From: Methanosphaera sp. rholeuAM130 | GTDB lineage: Archaea > Methanobacteriota > Methanobacteria > Methanobacteriales > Methanobacteriaceae | NCBI GenBank assembly: GCA_003266065.1 | Contig: MUZY01000208.1 | Span: 1-11,978, forward strand | Direction: 5' to 3' | DNA: 11,978 nucleotides | Part shown: positions 6,217 to 11,978 of the stretch, piece after piece | Numbering within the stretch: position 1 is the first letter of the stretch | How the letters are laid out: each line of letters opens with the position of its first letter | Program-made: the position numbers and the translations under genes | Notes under the pieces: generated by a model | Told to the model about the DNA's origin: nothing | Database searches by the model: none | Seen by the model: the letters and a program-made list of their open reading frames with translations, nothing else

Positions 6217-6502
6217 TTTTTCACCTTCCTATATAATTTATATTTGAATCATATTATCTTTCTTTATGCTCTAAATATCTTTCGAAGATAATAACCGTTA
6301 ATTAACTAACAAAAACCTATAAAATGTTGTTAAATAACTGTTTGTTCTTTAATTAAAAAAGTTACAGAACCTATACTGCACTTTTCAATAATTAGTTTTA
6401 AAAATAATATTATTTCGGAATTAATCTAACGGATACCTAAAATCCATTATCCTTATAATATAGCTATTAATTATATATGCATCTCATCTAATATATAGTT
6501 AA
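6217..6502. other. Intergenic region between rrp42 and rpl37ae, no gene seen
   Basis: These 286 AT-rich bases show no convincing reading frame on either strand. They must hold the rpl37ae promoter; TATA-like sites occur at several places (for example AAATATAA on the minus strand near 6238-6245), and I cannot choose among them. Two symmetric sites stand out. One is TATCTT-TCG-AAGATA at 6276-6290, about 60-75 bases before the rpl37ae ATG. The other is the 10-bp palindrome GTTAATTAAC at 6297-6306. Either could be an operator. Confidence 0.5.
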
Positions 6503-7303
6503 TCATTTTATTTTATCGAGTATGGAAAATAATTCCCTGCTCTTATTAAATGCAATATTAATTGATTTTTTCACTTCTTCAATGGTCAAAACGTCAAGAC
6601 CACATTTTTGCATGGCACAGATACTGCCGTCTTCCCTAAATGCTATGGAAATGCTCGTATCCATCAGAGATTCTTCAACGGCAGACGGGTCAACCAGCAA
6701 TTGGCCATATAATTTGGCGATGCTGCATAGAACGCTTCTGTTTTTGACGGGAAGGCTGACCATGTTATCGTAGTCGACGTTAACCTCGCCGTTAACGGTG
6801 GTAACCCTTGGAAGTTTGGTGGTAAGAAGGGCACATACCGCCGCCAGACACGCCGTATCCATGATGTTTCCGTCAAAATCCAATATGTAAATGTCGATGT
6901 GCAGCTTCCAGCATGTGGAATCGTCTACGATTGACAAATCCTTAAAGTCAATTACCGGAGCCTCCCGTATTGTCCTGTCGACAACTCTTGAAATTTCCAC
7001 GGCAAACTTGTTCGGCGGCCCGTATTCAAAGTTGCGGCTGGCAATCGCAAGAAGCTCGGTATTGGTGATTATAATTCCCTCATCCGGTGAGTTGCTAAAA
7101 GGGGTCGTCAAGCTGGCCTTTACTCCGGCAACGGCAGTGGTAGCTCCAATAGATACCATTGCAGAACCCTCGGCTTTCGTAATGTAATCCGTGTTGATTG
7201 TTATATCCCGGTAATCATCAAATGATCTTTCGTCAATCCGTTTTTCCTGATTCAACAGGTCGATGATGTTTTCTTCACATATCTGTGAGAGTATATTGAC
7301 CAT
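6503..7303 (-). CDS. rrp42: Exosome complex protein Rrp42 (non-catalytic RNase PH-like subunit)
   Basis: The archaeal exosome ring is a trimer of Rrp41-Rrp42 pairs that degrades or tails RNA. This 266-residue protein has the RNase PH fold with the Rrp42 N-terminus (KRIDERSFDDYRDI, about residues 21-34). It also has typical blocks GSAMVSIGATTAVAGVK and ISRVVDRTIREAPVID. The paired aspartates and Arg-Arg active-site motif of Rrp41 are not evident, as expected for the subunit that shapes the active site and binds RNA. The ATG at 7303 overlaps the rrp41 stop as TAATG, preceded by GGGGG, which indicates coupled translation. An upstream in-frame start would add 11 residues from the rrp41 coding region and is not favoured. 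Confidence 0.95.
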   Translation of the reverse strand: MVNILSQICEENIIDLLNQEKRIDERSFDDYRDITINTDYITKAEGSAMVSIGATTAVAGVKASLTTPFSNSPDEGIIITNTELLAIASRNFEYGPPNKFAVEISRVVDRTIREAPVIDFKDLSIVDDSTCWKLHIDIYILDFDGNIMDTACLAAVCALLTTKLPRVTTVNGEVNVDYDNMVSLPVKNRSVLCSIAKLYGQLLVDPSAVEESLMDTSISIAFREDGSICAMQKCGLDVLTIEEVKKSINIAFNKSRELFSILDKIK

Positions 7304-8001
7304 TATTTTGCCCCCTTGTACTTGTTGTATAGGCATTGCTGCTGCAATTGATATATGAATTCACAGCCGTCAAAGGCAAGCTGCAACGCTTCGTCAAATT
7401 CCTGTCCGGTCAGATGGCCGTCCATCTGCAGAAACGTGATTTCCCTGGTTCTCGGCATTATGGCAACGGGCATGTCTGCCTGGCCTTCCTTATCTTCCTT
7501 TTCATTCAAGTCAAGAACTATATGGTCATCCACCTTGCCGACGGCACATGCACTGATCAAATCTTTCATGGGTATCTCGGCGTCGGCCAATGCAAGCGAA
7601 GCTCCAATGATTCCAAGACATCTGGTACCGCCCTCGGCTTCCAAAACTTCAATGGATATGTCAATGGATGCACGCGGATACTTTTCCAGAAATATGCTCG
7701 GCATGATGGCCTCGGATATCAACTTGGATATCTCTGTTGATCTTCTGTCTGGTCCCGGCCTTTTTCGTTCCGTCACGCTGAATGGAGCCATGTTGTATTT
7801 GCATCGTAAAACTGCCGCATCCGGCTTTGAATGTTTCTTGGAATACAATTCCCTAGGACCGTAAATGCCCACGATGATTTTATTGTTACCGCATTCGATA
7901 TATGCCGAACCGTCGGCGTTATTCAACACGCCCACTTCCAGCTTCATGTTACGCAGAGTATTGTAGGTACGTCCATCTTCCCGTAAAAATTCATCATTCA
8001 C
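7303..8001 (-). CDS. rrp41: Exosome complex exonuclease Rrp41 (catalytic subunit)
   Basis: This is the phosphorolytic 3'-5' exoribonuclease subunit of the archaeal exosome, 232 residues and full length. The RNase PH fold is complete. RPGPDRRST at 81-89 contains the substrate-binding R86-R87, and EAEGGTR at 121-127 is the phosphate-binding loop. D170 and D176 in [10 protein letters not shown] have the spacing of the two catalytic aspartates known from Sulfolobus Rrp41. The gene should therefore encode an active enzyme that uses phosphate to release nucleoside diphosphates, or the reverse. It overlaps rrp4 by 8 bases at its start and rrp42 by one base at its end, so the three subunits are translated as a coupled set. 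Confidence 0.97.
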   Translation of the reverse strand: MNDEFLREDGRTYNTLRNMKLEVGVLNNADGSAYIECGNNKIIVGIYGPRELYSKKHSKPDAAVLRCKYNMAPFSVTERKRPGPDRRSTEISKLISEAIMPSIFLEKYPRASIDISIEVLEAEGGTRCLGIIGASLALADAEIPMKDLISACAVGKVDDHIVLDLNEKEDKEGQADMPVAIMPRTREITFLQMDGHLTGQEFDEALQLAFDGCEFIYQLQQQCLYNKYKGAK

Positions 8002-8674
8002 TCAAATTCCCTCTTGGATTAATTATAATACTTTGCACTTTCTTAACGAGATTATGCATGAATGGATTTTCATCGATAAAGTCAATAATCTCGATTACAT
8101 AATCAATATTTTCCTTAGTGGAGTTTATCCATATCAATCCATTTTTTGCAACGATAACATCGGCATGAAGGTATTTCTCAATCAGTGAAATGACAAAAAC
8201 GTTCTCTTCGCTTAAAAAGTGAATCGTCGGCTGCTTAACCTTTTTGATAACTCCCTGATTGAATTTTCCCAGGCCGTGGGATCTTATCGTCAGCTTGATT
8301 CTGTTTATCTCGTCAACGTTGGCAACCCTCAAAAGCAGGATATCCTTGACATTGATTATTGAAGAGAGATTCTGCTGACTGTTGTCGCATAACTCCGACG
8401 TCGGAAGATATCCGTGATAGGTCGTGTTCAGGTCGATTGACCATGACGAATATGTTGAATTGGTTACTCTTCCGATTACCAGATCCCCGTATTTCGGACT
8501 GTATGAATCCTTGAATGGAATAACATATACGTTGTCGCTTTCGAAGTATACGAATCCCATCATGTTGGAAAATATTTTCCCGTTATCCTTAAAAGTACCC
8601 TTCCCGTTTTTCAGGTTATTGTCAGTCAGCAATGAACCCGGAAAGACCACTTCCTTGTTTTCTACAAAATACAT
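7994..8674 (-). CDS. rrp4: Exosome complex RNA-binding cap protein Rrp4
   Basis: Rrp4 sits on top of the Rrp41-Rrp42 ring and feeds RNA into it. This 226-residue protein has the N-terminal domain with the VFPG motif (10-13), an S1 RNA-binding domain (about 58-132, with GDLVIGRV and YHGYLPTSE) and a C-terminal KH domain (about 147-205). The KH region ends in VAKNGLIWI, matching the family's NG-x-IW signature, but with alanine (A176) in place of the usual first glycine of a GxNG motif. The segment where relatives have an IGxxxSM-like loop reads FLSEENVFV, without glycine, so this KH domain is divergent. The start lies eight bases after the SBDS stop. Confidence 0.93.
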   Translation of the reverse strand: MYFVENKEVVFPGSLLTDNNLKNGKGTFKDNGKIFSNMMGFVYFESDNVYVIPFKDSYSPKYGDLVIGRVTNSTYSSWSIDLNTTYHGYLPTSELCDNSQQNLSSIINVKDILLLRVANVDEINRIKLTIRSHGLGKFNQGVIKKVKQPTIHFLSEENVFVISLIEKYLHADVIVAKNGLIWINSTKENIDYVIEIIDFIDENPFMHNLVKKVQSIIINPRGNLSE

Positions 8675-8682
8675 TTGCTCAC

Positions 8683-9378
8683 TTAGTCTACCAGTTTCGT
8701 TTCAACTTCTCCATGCGTAAGTCCGCTTAGTGCGGTGTAGAATTCATCCTGAAGGCCACCCGGTATTTCGACCAATCCAATCCAGCTGCCGTCGTTCATC
8801 CACTCTTCCCTCTCAAGCTTACCGTATTGGGAAACCGTGGAATATGCCTTGCCCGCATATGTTCCCGGAATCTTAACGGCTACCTTGACCTTTTCAATTC
8901 TGATAGGAATCTTCGTGAGTATTGCCTTTACGGTCGGCTGAATCTGTTCCTCGACGGATTTCATAGGGTCAATGTGAACTTTCGCTTCTTCCATTGCCTT
9001 CTGAATTCTCTGAGGAGGATGCGGAAGCTTGGTTTGAGGGTTGATTGCCTCACGTGCAATCTGGGCTATGACCTGTTTGGTCTTTTCTTCCTGCATCTTT
9101 CTTTTCTGATTGGCCGTTATCTGGATATTGCCTTTCTTAATTATTTTATCCGCCACTTCAAGGGCATCGGTTGATTCAAATACCTTTTCCATAGCTTCTT
9201 CCGATGCCTTGTCTGCCTTATGTGCATCCTTGAATACTTCTTCAACGGCCAGCACATCCTCGATTGCTATGTCTTGTCCTCTTTTATAATCTGCTGCCAG
9301 CTCTGCGTCTACCAGTATTTCAAATCTTTCACCATATGACTCAAGTCTTGCTATGACAGCATCGTCAACGTTAACCAT
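8683..9378 (-). CDS. Ribosome maturation factor SBDS (SDO1 homologue)
   Basis: SBDS works with elongation-factor-2-like GTPases to release the anti-association factor aIF6 from new 60S/50S subunits. This 231-residue protein has normal length and three domains. The N-terminal FYSH domain spans about 1-85 and includes [17 protein letters not shown] and [15 protein letters not shown] helical middle domain spans about 86-160 and includes [18 protein letters not shown] and [16 protein letters not shown] ferredoxin-like C-terminal domain spans about 161-231. GGTGAT stands five to ten bases before the ATG, and a clear TATA box lies about 50 bases upstream, so this gene leads the exosome transcript. 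Its place directly before rrp4 is the classic archaeal arrangement and ties ribosome assembly to RNA turnover. Confidence 0.96.
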   Translation of the reverse strand: MVNVDDAVIARLESYGERFEILVDAELAADYKRGQDIAIEDVLAVEEVFKDAHKADKASEEAMEKVFESTDALEVADKIIKKGNIQITANQKRKMQEEKTKQVIAQIAREAINPQTKLPHPPQRIQKAMEEAKVHIDPMKSVEEQIQPTVKAILTKIPIRIEKVKVAVKIPGTYAGKAYSTVSQYGKLEREEWMNDGSWIGLVEIPGGLQDEFYTALSGLTHGEVETKLVD

Positions 9379-9426
9379 ATTATCACCATGTTCTCATTTT
9401 TATTATTTTTATTCATTTCTTCTTCA

Positions 9427-9434
9427 TATATAAA
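9427..9434 (-). promoter_or_regulatory. TATA box of the SBDS-exosome operon
   Basis: The minus strand reads TTTATATA, a perfect archaeal box A. Transcription would begin near 9403, about 25 bases before the SBDS ATG, giving a short leader with the GGTGAT ribosome binding site. Its clarity suggests SBDS and the exosome genes are not only read from psmA. Confidence 0.7.
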
Positions 9435-9467
9435 TATCTAAAACATGGTTATTAAAAATAATTGTTG

Positions 9468-9488
9468 AAAAAAAATTCTATAAAAAAA
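9468..9488 (-). terminator. Double oligo-T terminator after psmA
   Basis: On the minus strand two T tracts, of seven (9488-9482) and eight (9475-9468) bases, follow the psmA stop by about 45 bases and come before the SBDS promoter. Such paired T tracts are typical archaeal terminators and would separate psmA from the exosome operon. Confidence 0.6.
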
Positions 9489-9532
9489 TGGTATAAGTGG
9501 GGGGTCAGTCGGGTAAATAGTACTGTTTAACA

Positions 9533-10435
9533 CTATTCGTCTGTCTGGTCTTCTGAATCGTCTTCCTCTTTTGTTTCTTCATCGGTTGAGCTTTCTTCAG
9601 ATTCCTGACTTTCCTGTTCTTGGCGTTCTGCTTTAAGCTGAGCTTTTCTTGCTTCCTTTTCTTCGCGTTCCTCTTCAGCCTTTCTTTCGGCTTCAAGTCT
9701 TTCCTCTTCCTTCCTGTCGAGAAGCTTTTTAACGTAGACTTCCACTTCATCCTCCGGAACTTTTCCGTATTTGGCGGTTTCTTTATCAATGATGGATATT
9801 TCAATGCTGTCCTGTGTTACTTTTCCACCGTTTGCCTCATATATTCCATCAATGGCCAAATCGATTGCATCCTCTATGGATATGTCATCCTCGTATTTTT
9901 CTTCAAACAAGTCCAGTGCCTTGTCTCTTCCAAGACCAATGGCCGTAGCCTTGTATTCTACAATGGCTCCACTTGGATCCGTTTCATAGATTTTGCATTC
10001 GTCGTCGGATACTCCACCGATGATTAGTGAAATACCGAATGGCCTTACTCCACCGCTTTGGGTGTACATCTGTTCCAAGTCCCCCAGGTATTTGGCAAGT
10101 CCAGTAACGCTGATAGGTTCATGGTATCTTAACCGGTTTACCTGTGCCTGGTTTCTGGCAATATCCACAAGACGTCTGGCATCAGCTACCAAACCGCTTG
10201 ATGCGGTTGCGATGTGCTCGTCGATTTTGAAAATCTTTTCGACTGATGTCGGCTCTATGAGCTTGCTTTTGATTTTCTTGTCTACGGCAAAGATTACTCC
10301 ATCCTTTGACTTGATACCGATGGCCGTCGTACCTCTTTTTACTGCCTCTCTTGCATATTCTATCTGGAATAAACGTCCGTCCGGACTGAATAACGTTAAT
10401 GCTCTATCATAGCCTGCACTTTGGAATTGTTGCAT
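9533..10435 (-). CDS. psmA: Proteasome subunit alpha with long charged C-terminal tail
   Basis: The alpha subunits form the outer rings of the 20S proteasome, gate the entry pore and bind the PAN ATPase. The N-terminus [20 protein letters not shown] (residues 9-28) is the family signature, and SGGVRPFG (127-134) and [15 protein letters not shown] (165-179) also match. The protein is 300 residues long; archaeal homologues are usually about 240-260. The excess is a tail from about residue 241 to 300, first lysine-, arginine- and glutamate-rich and helical ([17 protein letters not shown]), then very acidic and serine-rich ([20 protein letters not shown]). I chose the ATG at 10435 because GAGAGGT lies about ten bases upstream; the ATG at 10459 would add eight residues and has no such site. 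The proteolytic beta subunit is not in the window. Confidence 0.96.
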   Translation of the reverse strand: MQQFQSAGYDRALTLFSPDGRLFQIEYAREAVKRGTTAIGIKSKDGVIFAVDKKIKSKLIEPTSVEKIFKIDEHIATASSGLVADARRLVDIARNQAQVNRLRYHEPISVTGLAKYLGDLEQMYTQSGGVRPFGISLIIGGVSDDECKIYETDPSGAIVEYKATAIGLGRDKALDLFEEKYEDDISIEDAIDLAIDGIYEANGGKVTQDSIEISIIDKETAKYGKVPEDEVEVYVKKLLDRKEEERLEAERKAEEEREEKEARKAQLKAERQEQESQESEESSTDEETKEEDDSEDQTDE

Positions 10436-10510
10436 TTTATCTACCTCTCTATTTTTCAATTTAATTAATCAGAATGTTGTTTTGTTAATTTATTTTTTTG
10501 TTCAATATTT

Positions 10511-10690
10511 TCACATGTTATATATTTGCACATACTTATTATTACCTTTTGTTATTTTTATATTTTTTGCTTTAGGGATGTCTTGAAAAATAATGATATG
10601 ATGGAAAGTAATGTATCTCATATGACCAGGGGGCATACTTAAAGTTAACATATCTTGTTTCATCTTTTCAAAGATGTTCTTCTCGGACAT
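10511..10690 (-). CDS. Possible small protein of 59 residues, unrecognised
   Basis: An uninterrupted frame from an ATG at 10690 to a TGA at 10511 would give a 59-residue protein starting MSEKNIFEKMKQDM. It has a hydrophobic, histidine-rich middle (MRYITFHHIIIF, about 24-35) and a basic end. I do not recognise it. Only a weak GGA lies before the start. Its 3' end contains the likely psmA TATA box, and part of its 5' end is a perfect inverted repeat. It may be a real small gene, a remnant of a longer gene, or chance. The start is fixed by an in-frame TAA shortly upstream. Confidence 0.3.
   Translation of the reverse strand: MSEKNIFEKMKQDMLTLSMPPGHMRYITFHHIIIFQDIPKAKNIKITKGNNKYVQIYNM
10518..10527 (-). 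promoter_or_regulatory. TATA box of psmA
   Basis: The minus strand reads AAATATATAA about 85 bases before the psmA ATG. Transcription would start near 10495, leaving a leader of about 60 bases that ends in the GAGAGGT binding site. The box lies inside the last codons of the 59-codon open frame upstream. Confidence 0.5.
10661..10676. repeat. 16-bp inverted repeat
   Basis: CATCTTT and AAAGATG are perfect inverted copies separated by two bases. The site could bind a dimeric regulator or form a hairpin. It lies inside the 5' part of the doubtful 59-codon frame and about 140 bases upstream of the psmA TATA box. Confidence 0.5.
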
Positions 10691-10955
10691 TCCATTTTTT
10701 TAAAATAAGAATATGCTCATTTGTATAATATTTTATCTGTATAATATTTTATCAGAGTACTAAGAATCATTTTATTGGCACTGTCATGGGAATTCTAAAC
10801 TCAGTAGAAGGACATTTTGTTTATGAGTAGTATTCATTTGAAAACAAGATTTTAATTGAAATGTCTTTATTAATGTAAGTTCTGATAAAAAATAAGGATT
10901 ATCAAGAATTTTTGTAATAATCTAAATAAGAATTAATTTAAATTCAATCAAACAA
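10691..10955. other. AT-rich gap upstream of the broken toxin gene
   Basis: Apart from the tandem repeat I see no gene here. A plus-strand frame ending at 10917 would read VLIKNKDYQEFL just before its stop, which recalls the end of Phd/YefM-type antitoxins. It is interrupted by in-frame stops at about 10834 and 10876. At most it is the remains of an antitoxin gene for the toxin remnant that follows. Confidence 0.25.
10722..10753. repeat. Perfect tandem duplication of a 16-bp unit
   Basis: TGTATAATATTTTATC is present twice head to tail (10722-10737 and 10738-10753) without mismatch. The unit contains a TATA-like core. Perfect identity suggests a recent slippage event or a site kept in two copies. 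Confidence 0.85.
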
Positions 10956-11233
10956 ATGTCTGTAGAACTCACGAATGCTTTGATAAAAGATATGATTTTG
11001 GATAAAAATTCTGATGATGTTAAATTAATTGAACGACTAGAGAAAAAAATATTAGAATTATCTGAATATCCATATTTATGTGCAGAAAAATCTTTTAAAA
11101 GTCGAAAATGTCCAAAATGTAAAAAAACACTAGAATCGTTGATTATCGAATTATTTATCATTCAGATAACACTAAGTTTGTTGAACTAATTGATATTGGT
11201 CTTCGAAATAATAATTATAAAAAGTGGGATTAA
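10956..11233 (+). pseudogene. RelE/ParE-family toxin gene broken by a one-base frameshift
   Basis: The first frame runs from an ATG at 10956 and encodes a helix-rich N-terminal part (VKLIERLEKKILELSEYPYLC) and a Cys-Pro-Lys-Cys stretch. From about 11126 the homology moves to another frame, reading NTRIVDYRIIYHSDN and then VELIDIGLRNNNYKKWD before a TAA at 11231. The DYRIIY and IDIG-x-R motifs are characteristic of RelE-type mRNA interferases or related toxins. The switch falls in a run of seven A (11121-11127); one more A would join both parts into a 92-residue protein, a normal toxin length. Read as it stands, the first frame runs into an unrelated hydrophobic tail and stops at 11189. No ribosome binding site or intact antitoxin gene is visible. 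It is most likely a pseudogene, though a sequencing error or ribosomal frameshifting cannot be excluded. Confidence 0.7.
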
Positions 11234-11439
11234 TCGCTTTGCTAAATTTTGATTTATATGATGGGTTAAGAAATGATTTTTGTAATAATGGAGGTCATTT
11301 TCCTATGAATCGTTGTGTTGGAAGCACATAATCTGGGTTTGAGTATGAATTAATTATCGTAACCGGTGATGGGGCTAAGTATCATGCCGTTGATAAAGGG
11401 GTGGTTTTTCATTCAGGGACTGTATGCTATGCAAAGTAA
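11221..11439 (+). pseudogene. Decayed reading frame with one internal stop, unrecognised
   Basis: One frame can be read for 72 codons with a single TAA at 11329. Before it stands DLYDGLRNDFCNNGGHFP...NRCVGST, after it SGFEYELIIVTGDGAKYHAVDKGVVFHSGTVCYAK. The glycine-, aromatic- and cysteine-containing text looks protein-like rather than random, and the frame ends at a hairpin with T tracts, as a gene would. I do not recognise the family and there is no clear start. It overlaps the end of the toxin remnant in a different frame. It is best described as the 3' remnant of a lost gene. Confidence 0.4.
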
Positions 11440-11466
11440 TTTAGCATAGCTTCTTTTACTTTTTTT
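11426..11466 (+). terminator. Hairpin plus T-rich tract at the end of the decayed frame
   Basis: GCTATGC (11426-11432) and GCATAGC (11444-11450) form a perfect 7-bp stem with an 11-base loop that can pair further. The T-rich stretch TTCTTTTACTTTTTT follows at once. The shape is that of an intrinsic terminator reading on the plus strand, and it spans the stop codon of the decayed frame. Confidence 0.55.
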
Positions 11467-11527
11467 GTTACATTTTTTTAAAGTTTCTACGTACTCTTAG
11501 ATACTAATTAATAAATGTTGTTGTGAT

Positions 11528-11534
11528 AAAAAAA
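11528..11534 (-). terminator. Oligo-T terminator after purB
   Basis: On the minus strand the sequence reads CCCTTTTTTTATC about 16 bases after the purB stop codon. A run of seven T preceded by C residues suits archaeal termination. Confidence 0.6.
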
Positions 11535-11550
11535 GGGTGGTGTGGAAGTT

Positions 11551-11978
11551 TTACTTGTTGATAACTTCTCTGGCATTTGCTATTACGTTATCTACAAACC
11601 TGTTGCTGCTTCCAAGATAGGTGTGCGGATTCAGGGTTTCGTCAATCTCTTCTTCGCTCATGTACTTGAGTATTTCGTCCTGTTCCAATATAATCTCTTT
11701 AAGGCCGGTGTTTCTTGCATATGCATCCATTGCACAGCGTCTTACGAGGGTGTATGCACTTTGTCTTCCCATGCCGCATTGGGTAAGCTTTGACATGAAC
11801 CTTTCGGCCATGATGAGTCCATTGCTGGCGTTTAAGTTACGTTCAATGTTGTCCTCATAGAAGTCAAGCTTTGAGAATAATTTGATTGAAAGGTTTAATA
11901 TGTAATCGGTAAGTATGGCTGATTCGGGGAGTATTATCCTTTCACAGGATGAATTTGTAAGGTCACGTTCATGCCATA
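11551..11978 (-). CDS. purB: Adenylosuccinate lyase, C-terminal part (cut by window edge)
   Basis: This enzyme of purine synthesis splits fumarate from SAICAR and from adenylosuccinate. The window contains the last 142 codons or so; the gene continues past 11978. Recognisable blocks are WHERDLTNSS near the edge, ESAILTDYILN, NLNASNGLIMAERFM, MGRQSAYTLVRRCAMDA and the C-terminal NPHTYLGSSNRFVDNVI. These match the C-terminal half of PurB in the fumarase/aspartase superfamily. The superfamily signature loop lies further upstream and is not visible. The reading frame is open to the edge; ATG codons inside it, such as the one at 11811, are internal methionines. It is transcribed in the same direction as psmA but separated from it by the decayed region. 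Confidence 0.95.
   Translation of the reverse strand, partial: WHERDLTNSSCERIILPESAILTDYILNLSIKLFSKLDFYEDNIERNLNASNGLIMAERFMSKLTQCGMGRQSAYTLVRRCAMDAYARNTGLKEIILEQDEILKYMSEEEIDETLNPHTYLGSSNRFVDNVIANAREVINK

Noticed and set aside
7355..7864. A 169-codon plus-strand open frame within rrp41
   Set aside because: It is a shadow of a well-supported exosome gene with conserved catalytic residues on the other strand.
9620..10412. Several plus-strand open frames across psmA
   Set aside because: They are antisense to the proteasome gene; the phenylalanine-rich one mirrors the lysine- and glutamate-rich tail.
11121..11128. Programmed -1 ribosomal frameshift on the A run in the toxin gene
   Set aside because: The direction of shift would fit, but the zero frame does not place the run in the classic heptamer phase and no following pseudoknot was evident; a simple indel explains it better.
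10922..11161. A 79-codon minus-strand open frame
   Set aside because: It lies opposite the toxin remnant, whose RelE-like motifs are on the plus strand, and shows no protein-like features.
11542..11860. Plus-strand open frames across purB
   Set aside because: They are antisense shadows of the adenylosuccinate lyase reading frame, which continues to the window edge.
1..11978. CRISPR array, tRNA, rRNA or IS element
   Set aside because: No regularly spaced repeats, no tRNA-like cloverleaf or rRNA sequence, and no transposase motif or terminal inverted repeats were seen.

Overview
This window reads as a stretch of core chromosome from a methanogenic archaeon of the order Methanobacteriales, most like a gut-type Methanobrevibacter or a close relative (the genus is inference). 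The reasons are the methanogenesis-marker protein, an archaeal exosome and proteasome gene cluster, archaeal zinc-ribbon ribosomal and RNA-polymerase subunits, TATA boxes of the YTTATATA kind, GGTGAT-type ribosome binding sites and T-rich terminators. No tRNA, rRNA, CRISPR array, IS element or phage gene was seen.

Layout. On the plus strand, positions 191-2525 hold a methanogenesis marker 16 metalloprotein, a HAD-family phosphatase and a 58-residue two-helix membrane protein. The last of these converges on, and overlaps, the minus-strand genes that fill the rest of the window. Read in their own direction from 10435 down to 2478, the minus-strand genes are: proteasome alpha subunit (psmA), SBDS ribosome maturation factor, exosome Rrp4, Rrp41 and Rrp42, ribosomal protein L37Ae, RNA polymerase subunit P (43 residues), Brix-domain protein Mil, KEOPS subunit Pcc1, prefoldin beta, a DUF3194 protein, a HisA-like barrel protein and a PfkB-family kinase. 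This is the archaeal exosome superoperon, joining RNA decay, ribosome assembly, translation, tRNA modification, protein folding and protein breakdown. Spacing and promoter-like sites suggest separate transcription units: psmA alone; SBDS-rrp4-rrp41-rrp42; rpl37ae-rpoP-mil-pcc1; pfdB; and DUF3194-hisA-like-pfkB.

The one accessory-looking stretch is 10460-11541, between psmA and the 3' part of adenylosuccinate lyase (purB, cut by the window edge). It is more AT-rich than the genes around it. It holds a RelE-like toxin gene broken by one base in an A7 run, a second decayed reading frame with one internal stop and a terminator-like hairpin, a perfect 16-bp tandem duplication, and a 59-codon open frame of unknown status. 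It looks like the remains of an acquired toxin-antitoxin locus.

No clear new defence or mobile system is visible. The most useful leads are the tightly overlapping DUF3194/HisA-like/PfkB trio, the 60-residue charged tail on the proteasome alpha subunit, the terminator hairpin that contains the prefoldin stop codon, and the broken toxin locus.
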